Shown here: piece after piece, positions 7,987 to 18,608 of the stretch
Layout of the letters: each line of letters begins with the position of its first letter
How positions within the stretch are numbered: position 1 is the stretch's first letter
Made by a program: the position numbers and the translations under genes
The notes under the pieces: model-generated
The model's database searches: none
What the model was told of the DNA's origin: nothing
Seen by the model: only the letters and a program-made list of their open reading frames with translations
Origin: Candidatus Gastranaerophilales bacterium
GTDB taxonomy: Bacteria; Cyanobacteriota; Vampirovibrionia; Gastranaerophilales; Gastranaerophilaceae
Length of the DNA stretch: 55,273 bases
Direction: 5' to 3'
NCBI GenBank assembly: GCA_944322855.1
Contig: CALUQG010000012.1
Coordinates: 1 to 55,273 of the forward strand

Positions 7987-9219
7987 TTATTCTTCATCTT
8001 GTGAATCAACTTCATCTTGAGGAACTTCTTCAACCATATCCTCTGCGTCTATGCCGTATTCTTCCTCAACAATCGGTTCTTCCTCTGTATCCTGGATTTC
8101 ATCCTGATAATCTTCATCTTGTGGTTGTTCTTCGTATTGAGATTGGTATGCGGCTTCTGCTTGAGCAGCTTGAGATTCATTTTTGATATCGATTTTCCAG
8201 CCTGTTAACTTGTGAGCAAGTCTAACATTCTGGCCTTCACGTCCTATTGCGAGACTCAACTGGTCATCCGGAACAACAACAAGTGCTTCGTGAGCATTTT
8301 CATCGTCAGCAAGTATATCAACAGAAATAATTCTTGCAGGAGAAAGTGCGTTTACAATATATTCAACAGGATCTTCAGACCATCTTACTATATCGATTTT
8401 TTCGTTTTTGAGTTCACCGACGATTGTCTGAATTCTTGAACCTCTTGGTCCTATGCAGGCACCAACTGAGTCAATTTCAGGGTCATTAGAGTGAACAGCC
8501 AGTTTAGTTCTGTAACCTGCTTCTCTTGCAATTGATTTTATTTCTACAATGCCGTCCTCTATTTCAGGAACTTCAAGTTCGAACAGTTCTCTTACAATTT
8601 CAGCGTGCGCATGAGATACAATTACCTGCGGTAATCTGTTTGTTTCTTTTACATTCAAAACAAAAACTCTTATTCTATTGCCCGGTTTGTAATATTCACC
8701 AGGGATTTGTTCTCTGAATGGAAGAATTGCATCGGTTTTTCCAATGTTAACAAAGACATTTCTGTTTTCAACACGCTGAATAATACCTGTTGTCAAAGTG
8801 CCTTTCTTTTCCATAAATTCATCTAGAACAAGTTTTCTTTCAGCTTCTCTGATTCTTTGAGTAATAACTTGTTTTGCTGCCTGGGCTGCAATACGTCCAA
8901 AGTTTTCAGGAGTAACTTCGATTTTTACTTCGTCTTCCAGTTCAACTTCGTCATCAATTTCTTTTGCATCTTCAAGTGAAATCTCAAGATTTTCGTCTTC
9001 AACTTTTTCAACAACAAGTTTGGTTCTGAATACACCGATTTCACCGGATACTTCATCAAGAATTGCTTCAACATTGGGAGCTTCTTTGACTCTGATATGT
9101 TTTTTGTATGCTGCAACAAGTGCATCTTTTAAAGAATCAATAATTACTTCTTTAGAAATCCCTTTTTCTCTTTCGAGTTCTTCTGTCGCTTCGAAAAGAG
9201 CTGTACCGATTTTAATCAT
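7987..9219 (-). CDS. nusA: Transcription termination/antitermination factor NusA
   Basis: NusA binds RNA polymerase and modulates pausing, termination and antitermination. The 410-aa protein shows the N-terminal polymerase-binding domain (1-125), the S1 domain (about 135-200, GIIQRVENRNVFVNIGKTDAIL), KH1 (about 230-275, with CIGPRGSRIQTIVGEL) and KH2 (about 300-345, AIGREGQNVRLAHKLTGWKI). The last 65 residues are strongly acidic (Glu/Asp/Gln) and replace the C-terminal repeats of E. coli NusA. It follows rimP by 10 nt with an AAGGAG site. The usual ylxR and infB partners do not follow; a terminator ends the operon. Confidence 0.97.
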   Translation of the reverse strand: MIKIGTALFEATEELEREKGISKEVIIDSLKDALVAAYKKHIRVKEAPNVEAILDEVSGEIGVFRTKLVVEKVEDENLEISLEDAKEIDDEVELEDEVKIEVTPENFGRIAAQAAKQVITQRIREAERKLVLDEFMEKKGTLTTGIIQRVENRNVFVNIGKTDAILPFREQIPGEYYKPGNRIRVFVLNVKETNRLPQVIVSHAHAEIVRELFELEVPEIEDGIVEIKSIAREAGYRTKLAVHSNDPEIDSVGACIGPRGSRIQTIVGELKNEKIDIVRWSEDPVEYIVNALSPARIISVDILADDENAHEALVVVPDDQLSLAIGREGQNVRLAHKLTGWKIDIKNESQAAQAEAAYQSQYEEQPQDEDYQDEIQDTEEEPIVEEEYGIDAEDMVEEVPQDEVDSQDEE

Positions 9220-9229
9220 CTTTGTCTCC

Positions 9230-9718
9230 TTATATATCGTCTATATGTAATTGTGCTCTGTATATTTTATCTTTAGGAATAATATATGTTTGATTGTTAT
9301 CAATTTTTTGAATTTTTAATCCCTGCTCAGGGTCAAAATCAACAATTCTGGCAAGAAATTGTTTTTCTTCTATCCCTTCAACAAAACTTTTGAGTCTCAG
9401 ATTTATTGTTTTTCCTTGAAAGATTATATACTCTTTATCGGATTTAATTTTTCTGTCTAATCCCGGTGAGCTTACTTCAAGATAATATTTTATCGGTATA
9501 AGTTCATCAAGAAAAGGATTGAGACTTCTTGAAACATTTTCACAATCATCCAGAGTAACACCGCTGTCTTTATACAGAAAAATACGTAAAAACCATTTGC
9601 CTGATTCTTTAGAAAAATCAACTTCCAGAGGAATCATTCCGTATCTCATAGCTGTGTTATCAACCAGAGGGGCTAATTTTTCCAGTATTTCATTTTTGTT
9701 AAAATGCTTTTGTTCCAT
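9230..9718 (-). CDS. rimP: Ribosome maturation factor RimP
   Basis: RimP assists 30S subunit maturation. The 162-aa protein has the family pattern: an N-terminal domain with DNTAMRYGMIPLEVDF and LRIFLYKDSGVTLDDCENVSRSL, then YYLEVSSPGLDRKIKS and the small C-terminal barrel ending in the FDPEQGLKIQKID region. The ATG at 9718 is chosen because the family starts there; the longer in-frame reading to 9772 would run through a leader hairpin. It forms an operon with nusA, the near-universal arrangement. Confidence 0.94.
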   Translation of the reverse strand: MEQKHFNKNEILEKLAPLVDNTAMRYGMIPLEVDFSKESGKWFLRIFLYKDSGVTLDDCENVSRSLNPFLDELIPIKYYLEVSSPGLDRKIKSDKEYIIFQGKTINLRLKSFVEGIEEKQFLARIVDFDPEQGLKIQKIDNNQTYIIPKDKIYRAQLHIDDI

Positions 9719-9735
9719 ATTTTTACCGATAAATA

Positions 9736-9764
9736 AAAAAGAAACGGGAACACCGTTTCTTTTG
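9736..9764 (-). promoter_or_regulatory. Attenuator-like hairpin in the rimP-nusA leader
   Basis: AAAGAAACGG (9738-9747) and CCGTTTCTTT (9753-9762) form a 10-bp stem with a 5-nt loop. Read in the direction of rimP it is followed by a run of T (TTTCTTTTTT), so it has the form of an intrinsic terminator placed before the first gene. No complete gene lies upstream for it to terminate. A TTGAAA/TATTAT promoter at about 9782-9810 would start transcription just before it. NusA autoregulation of this operon is known in E. coli; control by this hairpin is inferred. Confidence 0.6.
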
Positions 9765-9892
9765 CCTAACAAATATATAATAACATTAAAATAATTTTTT
9801 TCAATAAAAATGTAAATAATCTTATTTTTTTGTTAAATATAGACTCAAAAATTTGTTGGAGTATAATTATGTTGTGAGACTTTTTTTGGAGT

Positions 9893-9905
9893 TATAATCG
9901 ATTTG
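9893..9905 (+). promoter_or_regulatory. -10 box (TATAAT) for a leaderless transcript
   Basis: TATAAT at 9893-9898 is followed after 7 nt by the ATG at 9906 of the first gene in the pxpA-like/yvcK/panBC operon. No Shine-Dalgarno sequence fits between them. A possible -35 (TTGTGA, 9872-9877) is spaced at only 15 bp. Confidence 0.65.
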
Positions 9906-10682
9906 ATGGAGAATAAATCTGGTATAAAGAATATTGATTTCAATTGCGATCTGGCTCAGACATTGGAATTTACTGTTGAAGATAAAGCTTTGCAGATTGT
10001 GGAATATATGAGTTCAGTTAACATTGCCTGCGGATTTCATTCTGGAAGTCCGCTGTCTATGAAAAAAGCAATGGAATTTTGTAAGTTTAAAAATAAAGTC
10101 ATTGGCGCACATTTGGGTATTCCTGAAGTCCCTCCTGATGAAATTTTAAGAATGACTGATGAAGATGTTGAAGCTGTGGTTTTATATCAGCTTGGTGCTA
10201 TTTCAGCTTTTGCAAAAGCATATAGTTTAAATATTGAACATGTTCGACCACATGGTTTGATGTATAAATTGGCTGCTGAAAATCTTGATTTTTCTGTAAA
10301 AATTGCACGTGCAGTTAAAAAATATAGCAAATGGTTTGTATATTACGGTGCAGCAGGTGAATGTATTGATAAAGTTGCTGAAATAGTTGGAATTAATGTA
10401 GCTAGAGAACTACAGTTAAACGGAGTTTATGTAGACGGTAGGCTGGATTTTTCTAATCAAAAGTTGTCTGATACAGAGGCAGTAATGAACAGGCTTAAAC
10501 ATCTTATTGAGACTTCGGAAATTACTAATAAAGACAACACTTCTACACGTGTAAAGTTTGATACAATACATTTCAGCTCTACTGATTTGAATATTGCCGA
10601 GCTGGCAAAAAATGCTTGCGAAATAATTACACCAAGGCCTGTTAATTTCAATAATGTTGTTCTTTCAGGCTGGGTTGAGTAA
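9906..10682 (+). CDS. pxpA: LamB/YcsF family protein (5-oxoprolinase subunit A-like)
   Basis: The 258-aa protein keeps the family signatures: an early DFNCDLAQ (usually DLNCDLGE), NIACGFHSGSPL, VIGAHLGIPE (usually GAHPGYPD) and HVRPHGLMYKLA (usually HVKPHGALYN). In E. coli and Bacillus PxpA acts with PxpB and PxpC to cleave 5-oxoproline using ATP. Here no pxpB or pxpC is present and several consensus residues are changed (GE to AQ, P to L), so the substrate may differ. The gene leads an operon with yvcK, panB and panC. ATG 9906 is used; an adjacent TTG at 9903 adds one residue. The symbol denotes family, not proven function. Confidence 0.8.
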   Translation: MENKSGIKNIDFNCDLAQTLEFTVEDKALQIVEYMSSVNIACGFHSGSPLSMKKAMEFCKFKNKVIGAHLGIPEVPPDEILRMTDEDVEAVVLYQLGAISAFAKAYSLNIEHVRPHGLMYKLAAENLDFSVKIARAVKKYSKWFVYYGAAGECIDKVAEIVGINVARELQLNGVYVDGRLDFSNQKLSDTEAVMNRLKHLIETSEITNKDNTSTRVKFDTIHFSSTDLNIAELAKNACEIITPRPVNFNNVVLSGWVE

Positions 10683-10719
10683 TTTATAGTTTGAATTATA
10701 GTCTTACAGGAGAATAATT

Positions 10720-12039
10720 TTGAAAAAGATTTTATATAAAATAAGAATGCCAAAAGATGCAGGATGGCTTCTCCCGGGGTTGCAGGTGAAAAGATGGTTC
10801 GGACTTATCATAGTCGGTACTGTTGTTGCGTTACTCGGGTTGTGCGTTTTATTCAATATGAAACCTGTTTATTTTGCTGTTGGTATTTTGAAATATATTG
10901 CAGTCACCGTAAATCAGGAGTTATTGGGTGGGGTATTGGTTCTTGCAGGTGCATATATATTTCTTAAAGGCTGGAAAAATACAAATTATTCAATCCTTGA
11001 TTTAACACAGGACAGAGACAGGCATGCATTGCTTGAATCTTTGTATAAAAGAAGAAAATTGAACTATGGCCCGAAAATTGTTGCAGTAGGCGGAGGTACC
11101 GGTCTATCAACAATGTTGAAAGGGATAAAGAAAATTACAAATAATATTACTGCAGTTGTTACTGTTGGTGATGACGGCGGTAGTTCCGGCCGTTTAAGAC
11201 AGGAACTTGGTATTCTGCCTCCGGGTGATATAAGAAACTGTATTGCTGCGCTTGCTGACGATGAAGATTTAGTTACAAAACTCTTTCAATATCGTTTCAA
11301 AACCGGTGAAGGATTGGAAGGTCACAGCTTCGGCAATCTCTTTTTAACCGCCTTGTGTGCAATCACCGGTAATATGGTCAAGGCTGTTCAAGAGTCATCA
11401 AAAGTTTTGAACATAAGAGGACGAGTTCTTCCATCGACTCTTGATGACATGAAATTGGCAGCAGAAATGGAAGACGGTTCAATTGTTGAAGGTGAATCTA
11501 ATATACCCGAGTCAGGCAAAAAAATTAAAAGGCTATTTACTCAGCCTGCAAATTGCAAAGCTTTGCCTGATGTTATATCAGCAATAAAAGAAGCTGATTT
11601 AATTATACTTGGGCCAGGAAGCCTTTATACAAGCGTAATCCCTAATCTTTTAATAAAAGAAATTTCTGAAGCAATATCAAAATCTTCAGCCAAAAAGATT
11701 TATGTATGCAATATAATGACTCAGCCCGGTGAAACTACGGGCTATACAGCTTCTGAACATATTCAGGCTATACTTGATCATTCCGGATATTCAAATCTTG
11801 TTCAGGCTATGCTTGTTAATAATTCTTTGCCTGAAGATTTGTCACCGGATTATGAGAAAGCAGATTCTTATCCTGTAGTTATTGATACTGAAAAAATTAA
11901 AGAAAAAAATATAGATGTAGTTTCTACAAGATTGTATGAAGAAAACGATCAAAAATATGTAAGACACAGTCCGGCAAGACTTGCCAGGGCAATTGCATAC
12001 TGGTATAAAAAACAATTGAAACATAAAGACAATAAATAG
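10720..12039 (+). CDS. yvcK: YvcK/CofD-like gluconeogenesis factor, membrane-anchored form
   Basis: This 439-aa protein belongs to the UPF0052/YvcK family, which binds UDP-sugars and is needed for normal cell shape and growth on gluconeogenic carbon in Firmicutes. The catalytic-type core starts at about 118 with VAVGGGTGLS (122-130), then VTVGDDGGSSGRLR, GDIRNC, GHSFGNLFL and ILGPGSLYTSVIPNLL. Two membrane helices (about 27-46 and 68-84) precede it, a form known from Cyanobacteria and relatives. The start is TTG at 10720 with AGGAG seven bases upstream. It is 37 nt from the pxpA-like gene and 20 nt from panB, so operon membership is likely. Confidence 0.92.
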   Translation: MKKILYKIRMPKDAGWLLPGLQVKRWFGLIIVGTVVALLGLCVLFNMKPVYFAVGILKYIAVTVNQELLGGVLVLAGAYIFLKGWKNTNYSILDLTQDRDRHALLESLYKRRKLNYGPKIVAVGGGTGLSTMLKGIKKITNNITAVVTVGDDGGSSGRLRQELGILPPGDIRNCIAALADDEDLVTKLFQYRFKTGEGLEGHSFGNLFLTALCAITGNMVKAVQESSKVLNIRGRVLPSTLDDMKLAAEMEDGSIVEGESNIPESGKKIKRLFTQPANCKALPDVISAIKEADLIILGPGSLYTSVIPNLLIKEISEAISKSSAKKIYVCNIMTQPGETTGYTASEHIQAILDHSGYSNLVQAMLVNNSLPEDLSPDYEKADSYPVVIDTEKIKEKNIDVVSTRLYEENDQKYVRHSPARLARAIAYWYKKQLKHKDNK

Positions 12040-12059
12040 CTCTAATAAGGAATTTGTAT

Positions 12060-12920
12060 ATGTCAGTCGAAGCAAAACTTAAAGATATTACTGTATCTAC
12101 CTTTCAAAAGAAAAAACAAAATAATGAAAAGATTACAATGCTTACCGCTTATGACTGTTCTACTGCAAAATATTTTGATGAAGCCGGTGTAGACAGCATA
12201 CTGGTTGGCGATTCTCTGGGGATGGTAGTTCTTGGCTATGATTCTACAACAAGTGTGACTATGAATGAGATGAAAATTTTTACATCTGCTGTTTGCAGAG
12301 GTGCAAAACGCTGCCTTGTAGTTGCTGACATGCCGTTTATGAGCTATCACGCTTCTGTAGATGAGGCGGTTAAAAATGCTGGAGAGCTAATTCGCTGTGG
12401 GGCATCAGCTGTAAAATTAGAGGGTGCTACTTCTCATATTCTTGATGTTGTACAAAGATGCGTAGAAAGCGGAATACCCGTTGTTGGACATCTTGGCTTC
12501 ACTCCGCAGTATTTGAATGTTCTTGGCGGATATAAGATACAGGGAAAAACTGCTGAAAAAACAAGATTTATTTTGGAACAAGCTTTGAGGTTGCAAGACG
12601 CAGGAGCTTTCTGTGTTGTGCTTGAAATGGTGCCGGAAGAGTCTGCAAAATTGATTACGGATAAGTTAACTATACCAACTATCGGAATTGGGGCAGGACG
12701 ATATACGGACGGTCAGGTGCTTGTTGCAGATGACATATTGGGTAAATATTCTGAATTTAAGCCAAAATTTGCCCGACGATATGCAAACATTGGAGAAATT
12801 ATGTATAATGCAGCATCTTCATATATAAATGATGTTACATCACTATCTTTCCCCGGTGAGGAAGAATTGTTTCAGCTTAGCGATGAAGCAAAGAGAGATT
12901 TGATGGAGAATTTAAAATGA
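12060..12920 (+). CDS. panB: 3-methyl-2-oxobutanoate hydroxymethyltransferase
   Basis: PanB transfers a hydroxymethyl group from methylene-tetrahydrofolate to 2-oxoisovalerate, giving ketopantoate, the first committed step to pantothenate. Visible motifs include ITMLTAYDCSTAKYFDEAG, VGDSLGMVVLGYDSTTSVTM (Mg-binding DS and GYDST), ADMPFMSYH, KLEGA, GIPVVGHLGFTPQ, LEMVPEE and IGIGAG. Length (286 aa) is slightly above the usual 264-275. The ATG at 12060 has AAGGAA seven bases before it; a TTG two codons earlier is less likely. It overlaps panC by four bases (ATGA), showing translational coupling. Confidence 0.96.
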   Translation: MSVEAKLKDITVSTFQKKKQNNEKITMLTAYDCSTAKYFDEAGVDSILVGDSLGMVVLGYDSTTSVTMNEMKIFTSAVCRGAKRCLVVADMPFMSYHASVDEAVKNAGELIRCGASAVKLEGATSHILDVVQRCVESGIPVVGHLGFTPQYLNVLGGYKIQGKTAEKTRFILEQALRLQDAGAFCVVLEMVPEESAKLITDKLTIPTIGIGAGRYTDGQVLVADDILGKYSEFKPKFARRYANIGEIMYNAASSYINDVTSLSFPGEEELFQLSDEAKRDLMENLK

Positions 12921-13777
12921 GCGTGGTTGTTGTAAATAAAATTGATGAACTAAGAAATCTGATTAAAGACTTTAGAAAACAAGACAAAACAATAGCACTT
13001 GTCCCGACCATGGGGTGTTTACATAACGGACATAAATCACTGATGGAAAAAGCACATTCCATTGCAGATGTTACTATTATTTCTGTTTTTGTTAATCCGA
13101 TACAGTTTTGTCCCGGTGAAGATTATGATAAATACCCGAGAACGCTGCAAAATGATATTGAAGTGGCAGAGTCTGCCGGTGTTAGTGTTATATTTGCACC
13201 GTCAGTTTCTGAAATGTATCCGAATTTGAATAAGTTTTCTGATATTACAATGGTCGTTCCTCCGTATGAACTTACGGATATAATGTGCGGAAAATCAAGA
13301 GTTGGCCATTTTGACGGAGTAGAGACTGTAGTTACCAAGCTGTTTAATATAGTTCAGCCTGATTATGCATGTTTTGGTATGAAAGATATCCAGCAGCTTT
13401 TTTTAATAAAAAAGATGGTAAAAGATTTGAATATGCCTGTTGAAATTGTTCCTTGTCCTCTTGTCAGAGAAGAAAATGGTCTGGCTTTGAGTTCCAGAAA
13501 TAAATACCTTTCAGATGATGAAAAAGTAAAGGCTTTAACAATAAGTAAATCTCTTTTTGCTATAAAAGAATCATTCAAACTTGGAATTAAGGATACAAAA
13601 AAACTATTTGATGTAGGATTGACAAATCTAGATAAAAATGTTGAACTTGAGTATCTGGAGTTTGTTGATTTCGACACATTCCAAAAAGTTGATGATATAA
13701 AAAGTAATACAATATGTGCTATTGCTGCACGTGTTGGTGATGTTAGATTGATTGATAACGTAATTCTTGAGGTATAG
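12917..13777 (+). CDS. panC: Pantothenate synthetase (pantoate-beta-alanine ligase)
   Basis: PanC joins pantoate and beta-alanine with ATP. The 286-aa protein has the nucleotidyltransferase signature LVPTMGCLHNGHKSLM (HxGH), SVFVNPIQFCPGEDYDKYPR, GKSRVGHFDGVETVVTKLF, FGMKDIQQLFLIKKM and ENGLALSSRNKYLS (the KMSKS-like loop). The second HxGH-region glycine is normal, while CL in GCLHNGH replaces the commoner ALH/YLH. Its ATG overlaps the panB stop and its stop directly abuts the ATG of the next gene at 13778. panD and panE are absent from the window. Confidence 0.96.
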   Translation: MSVVVVNKIDELRNLIKDFRKQDKTIALVPTMGCLHNGHKSLMEKAHSIADVTIISVFVNPIQFCPGEDYDKYPRTLQNDIEVAESAGVSVIFAPSVSEMYPNLNKFSDITMVVPPYELTDIMCGKSRVGHFDGVETVVTKLFNIVQPDYACFGMKDIQQLFLIKKMVKDLNMPVEIVPCPLVREENGLALSSRNKYLSDDEKVKALTISKSLFAIKESFKLGIKDTKKLFDVGLTNLDKNVELEYLEFVDFDTFQKVDDIKSNTICAIAARVGDVRLIDNVILEV

Positions 13778-14707
13778 ATGTTTTTTAAAACAATTGATAA
13801 ATTTTTTGATGAAATAAGAAAAGTTCTTTCAGTAATAATCCTTGGCTTTATAGCAATGGCTATATTTATGTTCATATATTGGATTTTGTATCTGGCAAAG
13901 ATAAATCTTCCTGATGGATTAAATAATTTTGCCTGGGGCACGATTGACTTTTTCTTCCAGTGGTACAAATCCAGCAAGCAGTATGAACAGATTATTGATA
14001 TAATGCCTGCATTGTGTTCTGTTTTGTTCGGCGCTGTTACATATTTTTTGAATTGTACACTTGTCTATTTGGAAAATAATCATAAGAAGTTTCAAAAGAC
14101 AATGAATAATTACAGACTCAAACTTGAGAAAGATATTAATACGCAGCTTCACAAAGACTTTCTTGATGAGTTGAAAAAAAATTCTTATATGCTGGTCAAA
14201 ATCTCTATAGAAGTTCAAAATCATGAATCTTATTTAACAGCAATGACAGATGAAAACCTTGATATAGATGCAATAAAAAAAGAAATAGAACAATGCATAC
14301 TAGCTGCAGTGAAATCAGATTATCTGTCAAACAAAGGACGTGATGAAAATGGTGTTTATTTCCTGTTGTCAAATATACAAAATTCAAAAGATTTTTTTAC
14401 AGAACTTGTACAAAAATCTTCTCAGTTGATAAAAACGTATCTCAGACCTAAGATGACAATCAATTTCTTCTGTGGTGCTGAATTGTTTAATGATGCCTCA
14501 GAATTTCAGGCAAAATCTGAGTATTTAGACCGAGTTATTTCTCTAAAAATTCCGAATAAAATTGTAATTACACCAAGATATAAGCTGTATTTTGAAAACC
14601 TTTTCCCCTCAATGTACGCTTTTAAAGTATTGGGGGAATATAACCTAAATCCGAATAAAGGACTCGAGGGAAAAAATACTATGTTATATTCAATGCAGCG
14701 CCGATAG
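13778..14707 (+). CDS. Membrane protein with a possible degenerate nucleotide-cyclase-like domain
   Basis: This 309-aa protein begins at the base after the panC stop. Two membrane segments lie at about 16-40 (VLSVIILGFIAMAIFMFIYW) and 70-92 (IMPALCSVLFGAVTYFLNC), followed by a 215-residue cytoplasmic part with a coiled coil (about 95-130). The stretch about 185-290 (NGVYFLLSNIQNSKDFFTEL, MTINFFCGAEL, SEYLDRVISLKIPNKIVITP) has the order and hydrophobicity of a class III cyclase fold, but metal and base-specific residues are not evident. This is a weak fold-level inference; otherwise it is a hypothetical protein. It is probably co-transcribed with panBC and converges with the decarboxylase gene two bases away. 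Confidence 0.7.
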   Translation: MFFKTIDKFFDEIRKVLSVIILGFIAMAIFMFIYWILYLAKINLPDGLNNFAWGTIDFFFQWYKSSKQYEQIIDIMPALCSVLFGAVTYFLNCTLVYLENNHKKFQKTMNNYRLKLEKDINTQLHKDFLDELKKNSYMLVKISIEVQNHESYLTAMTDENLDIDAIKKEIEQCILAAVKSDYLSNKGRDENGVYFLLSNIQNSKDFFTELVQKSSQLIKTYLRPKMTINFFCGAELFNDASEFQAKSEYLDRVISLKIPNKIVITPRYKLYFENLFPSMYAFKVLGEYNLNPNKGLEGKNTMLYSMQRR

Positions 14708-14709
14708 AG

Positions 14710-16095
14710 CTATTTTAGTATTTTAATACTATCTTTTTCACATAACTGCTTAATTTGATTAAGAACATCGTTGCTCAATATTTCTCCGGGCAGTACAAGA
14801 GGTATTCCCGGCGGATATGCGGCAACAGGTTCGGCAGCTATTTTGCCTGATGCATAATTTATTGGAATTTCTGTAATTGAATTATCAGGCAGGTTGTATA
14901 TATCAGAAGGAGTATAGCAGGCTTTGGGTATTGTAAATCTGTTTTCTGAAAGATTGTTTACAGTTTTAGTAAGTGTTTTATTTTCTGATATTTTATTCAA
15001 TGCGGCTTTTAGTTTATTTAATTTATTCTTTGTAGTACCGATACCTGTTATAAACAAAAGCGATTTACGATTTGTGTATTCTTCTTCAATATTAAATTGC
15101 TTGTTCAGGATTTCTGCCGCAAGCATAGAATCCACATTATCAATTTTTAAAAGAATTTTACTCTCATCGGCATATCTTGAGTTATAGTAGTTAATTTTTT
15201 TATTTGAACTTTTCTTTAAATCAGAAATATTTTTGTATAGCTCTTTGAGCTTAGTTTTTCCTTGTTTTGATGCAAGATATTTGACAGTTGCTTCAACTGC
15301 AAGCATCAACGGATATGACGGAGATGTTGTATTTATAAGATTTAAGCCTTGCTGAATTAAATCAGGATTGATTTCAGAATTTTGAGAGATATGAAGCAAT
15401 GAACAAGGATTTGGTGCACCCGCTGTTTTATGCAAGGAGTGAATTGATATATCTGCACCGGATTTTACAGCAGGTTGAATTTCTGTATCCAAAAAGTTTA
15501 AAAGTGCACCGTGGGCTTCATCTACAATGAGTTTTGCACTATATTTTTTACAAATTTTTGAAATAGTTTCAATATCACTGTAATTCCCTTCATAAGTAGG
15601 ACTGGTTATTATACATGCTTTAATTTTGTTATTAGTTTTAAAAATGTTTTCTATTTTATCAGGATTTATATTAGTAAAAATATCCCAATCAGGGTTATAC
15701 TCTGGCATAACCCATATTGGATTTGCTCCGGTTAAGACAAGTCCGTTATAAATACTGATATGACAGTTTCTTGCAACTATTACACTATCTCCTTTTTTTA
15801 ATAGAGCGAGCATAGATGCAATTATTCCTGATGTTGAACCGTTGGTTAGGACAAAGCTCTGTTTTGTACCGTAAATTTGGGATATCTGAAACATCAAGTC
15901 TTTTATAATCGTTTCAGGCTGTCTTAAATTATCAAAACCTTCTATTTCTGAAAAATCGCATTTGAAAAAGTTTTCACCAAGCATCTTTTTCATCACCGGA
16001 ATAATAAATTCTCCCTGAGTATGTGACGGAGTAGTGAATAGAAGTTTATTTTTACTGAATTTATAATAGTCCTTAATTTTTCTTATTATACTCAT
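14710..16095 (-). CDS. Orn/Lys/Arg decarboxylase family PLP enzyme
   Basis: This fold-type I PLP enzyme (461 aa) resembles the short Bacillus SpeA/YaaO type, which decarboxylates arginine or lysine as an entry to polyamines. Motifs are TPSHTQGE near the N-terminus, the GSTSG cofactor loop (86-90), TSPTYEGNYSD, DEAHGA (192-197, with the Asp that pairs with the PLP nitrogen), and SIHSLHKTAGA with the Schiff-base lysine K223. The C-terminal domain has YPPGIPLVLPGE. The N-terminal receiver-like wing domain of the large inducible enzymes is missing, as in the short class. Substrate cannot be told from sequence. No clear Shine-Dalgarno precedes the ATG. Confidence 0.88.
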   Translation of the reverse strand: MSIIRKIKDYYKFSKNKLLFTTPSHTQGEFIIPVMKKMLGENFFKCDFSEIEGFDNLRQPETIIKDLMFQISQIYGTKQSFVLTNGSTSGIIASMLALLKKGDSVIVARNCHISIYNGLVLTGANPIWVMPEYNPDWDIFTNINPDKIENIFKTNNKIKACIITSPTYEGNYSDIETISKICKKYSAKLIVDEAHGALLNFLDTEIQPAVKSGADISIHSLHKTAGAPNPCSLLHISQNSEINPDLIQQGLNLINTTSPSYPLMLAVEATVKYLASKQGKTKLKELYKNISDLKKSSNKKINYYNSRYADESKILLKIDNVDSMLAAEILNKQFNIEEEYTNRKSLLFITGIGTTKNKLNKLKAALNKISENKTLTKTVNNLSENRFTIPKACYTPSDIYNLPDNSITEIPINYASGKIAAEPVAAYPPGIPLVLPGEILSNDVLNQIKQLCEKDSIKILK

Positions 16096-16119
16096 TTTTC
16101 AGTTAATTATTTGTTGTAA

Positions 16120-18171
<2,052 letters not shown>

Positions 18172-18174
18172 TTG

Positions 18175-18194
18175 TATAATTAAGGTAAGAAAAT
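18175..18194 (+). promoter_or_regulatory. Promoter -10 with very short leader and Shine-Dalgarno
   Basis: TATAAT (18175-18180) sits 14 nt before the ATG at 18195, with AAGG (18182-18185) between them. The mRNA leader would be about 7-8 nt long. Confidence 0.5.
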
Positions 18195-18608
18195 ATGAAT
18201 AAGAAATTTAATATAATAAAAATATCCGGATTTAAAGGACTGGTTATATTTGTATTTGCAATCGGCTGTTTAATTGCCGGATTTTTGACTTTTCCTGGAT
18301 GGGTATGTATGCATATATGGAATTTCTTTGCAGACTATTTTTCACAAATGCCTGTGATGAATTTATTCCATGGTATGCTTCTCTGGGCTATTATTGCGCT
18401 TTCTTTTTATGCATTGAATAAAGGCGATTTGTTAATTTCTTTCGGTACAGCTGCTCCTGTTCAGCGCAATGATGAAAGGATTAGAGAAATTATTCGTCAA
18501 ATAAATGAAAATAATATGAGGATAATGAATAAAGAAAAGTTTTCTAGTAATGAAAATACTTCTTCTGCTGAAAAAACAGAAGATGATGTTTTGAATAATA
18601 AAATGTAG
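18195..18608 (+). CDS. Small membrane protein of unknown function
   Basis: The 137-aa product has two predicted membrane helices at about 14-34 (GLVIFVFAIGCLIAGFLTF) and 58-74 (LFHGMLLWAIIALSFYAL), and a polar C-terminal half rich in Asn, Glu and Lys (ERIREIIRQINENNMRIMNK), probably cytoplasmic. No family is recognised. It begins 23 nt after ligA and appears to have its own -10 box. Confidence 0.75.
   Translation: MNKKFNIIKISGFKGLVIFVFAIGCLIAGFLTFPGWVCMHIWNFFADYFSQMPVMNLFHGMLLWAIIALSFYALNKGDLLISFGTAAPVQRNDERIREIIRQINENNMRIMNKEKFSSNENTSSAEKTEDDVLNNKM

Noticed and set aside
13363-13977. A 204-aa minus-strand frame across the panC/membrane-protein junction
   Set aside because: It is antisense to two confident genes and has no ribosome binding site or recognisable motif.
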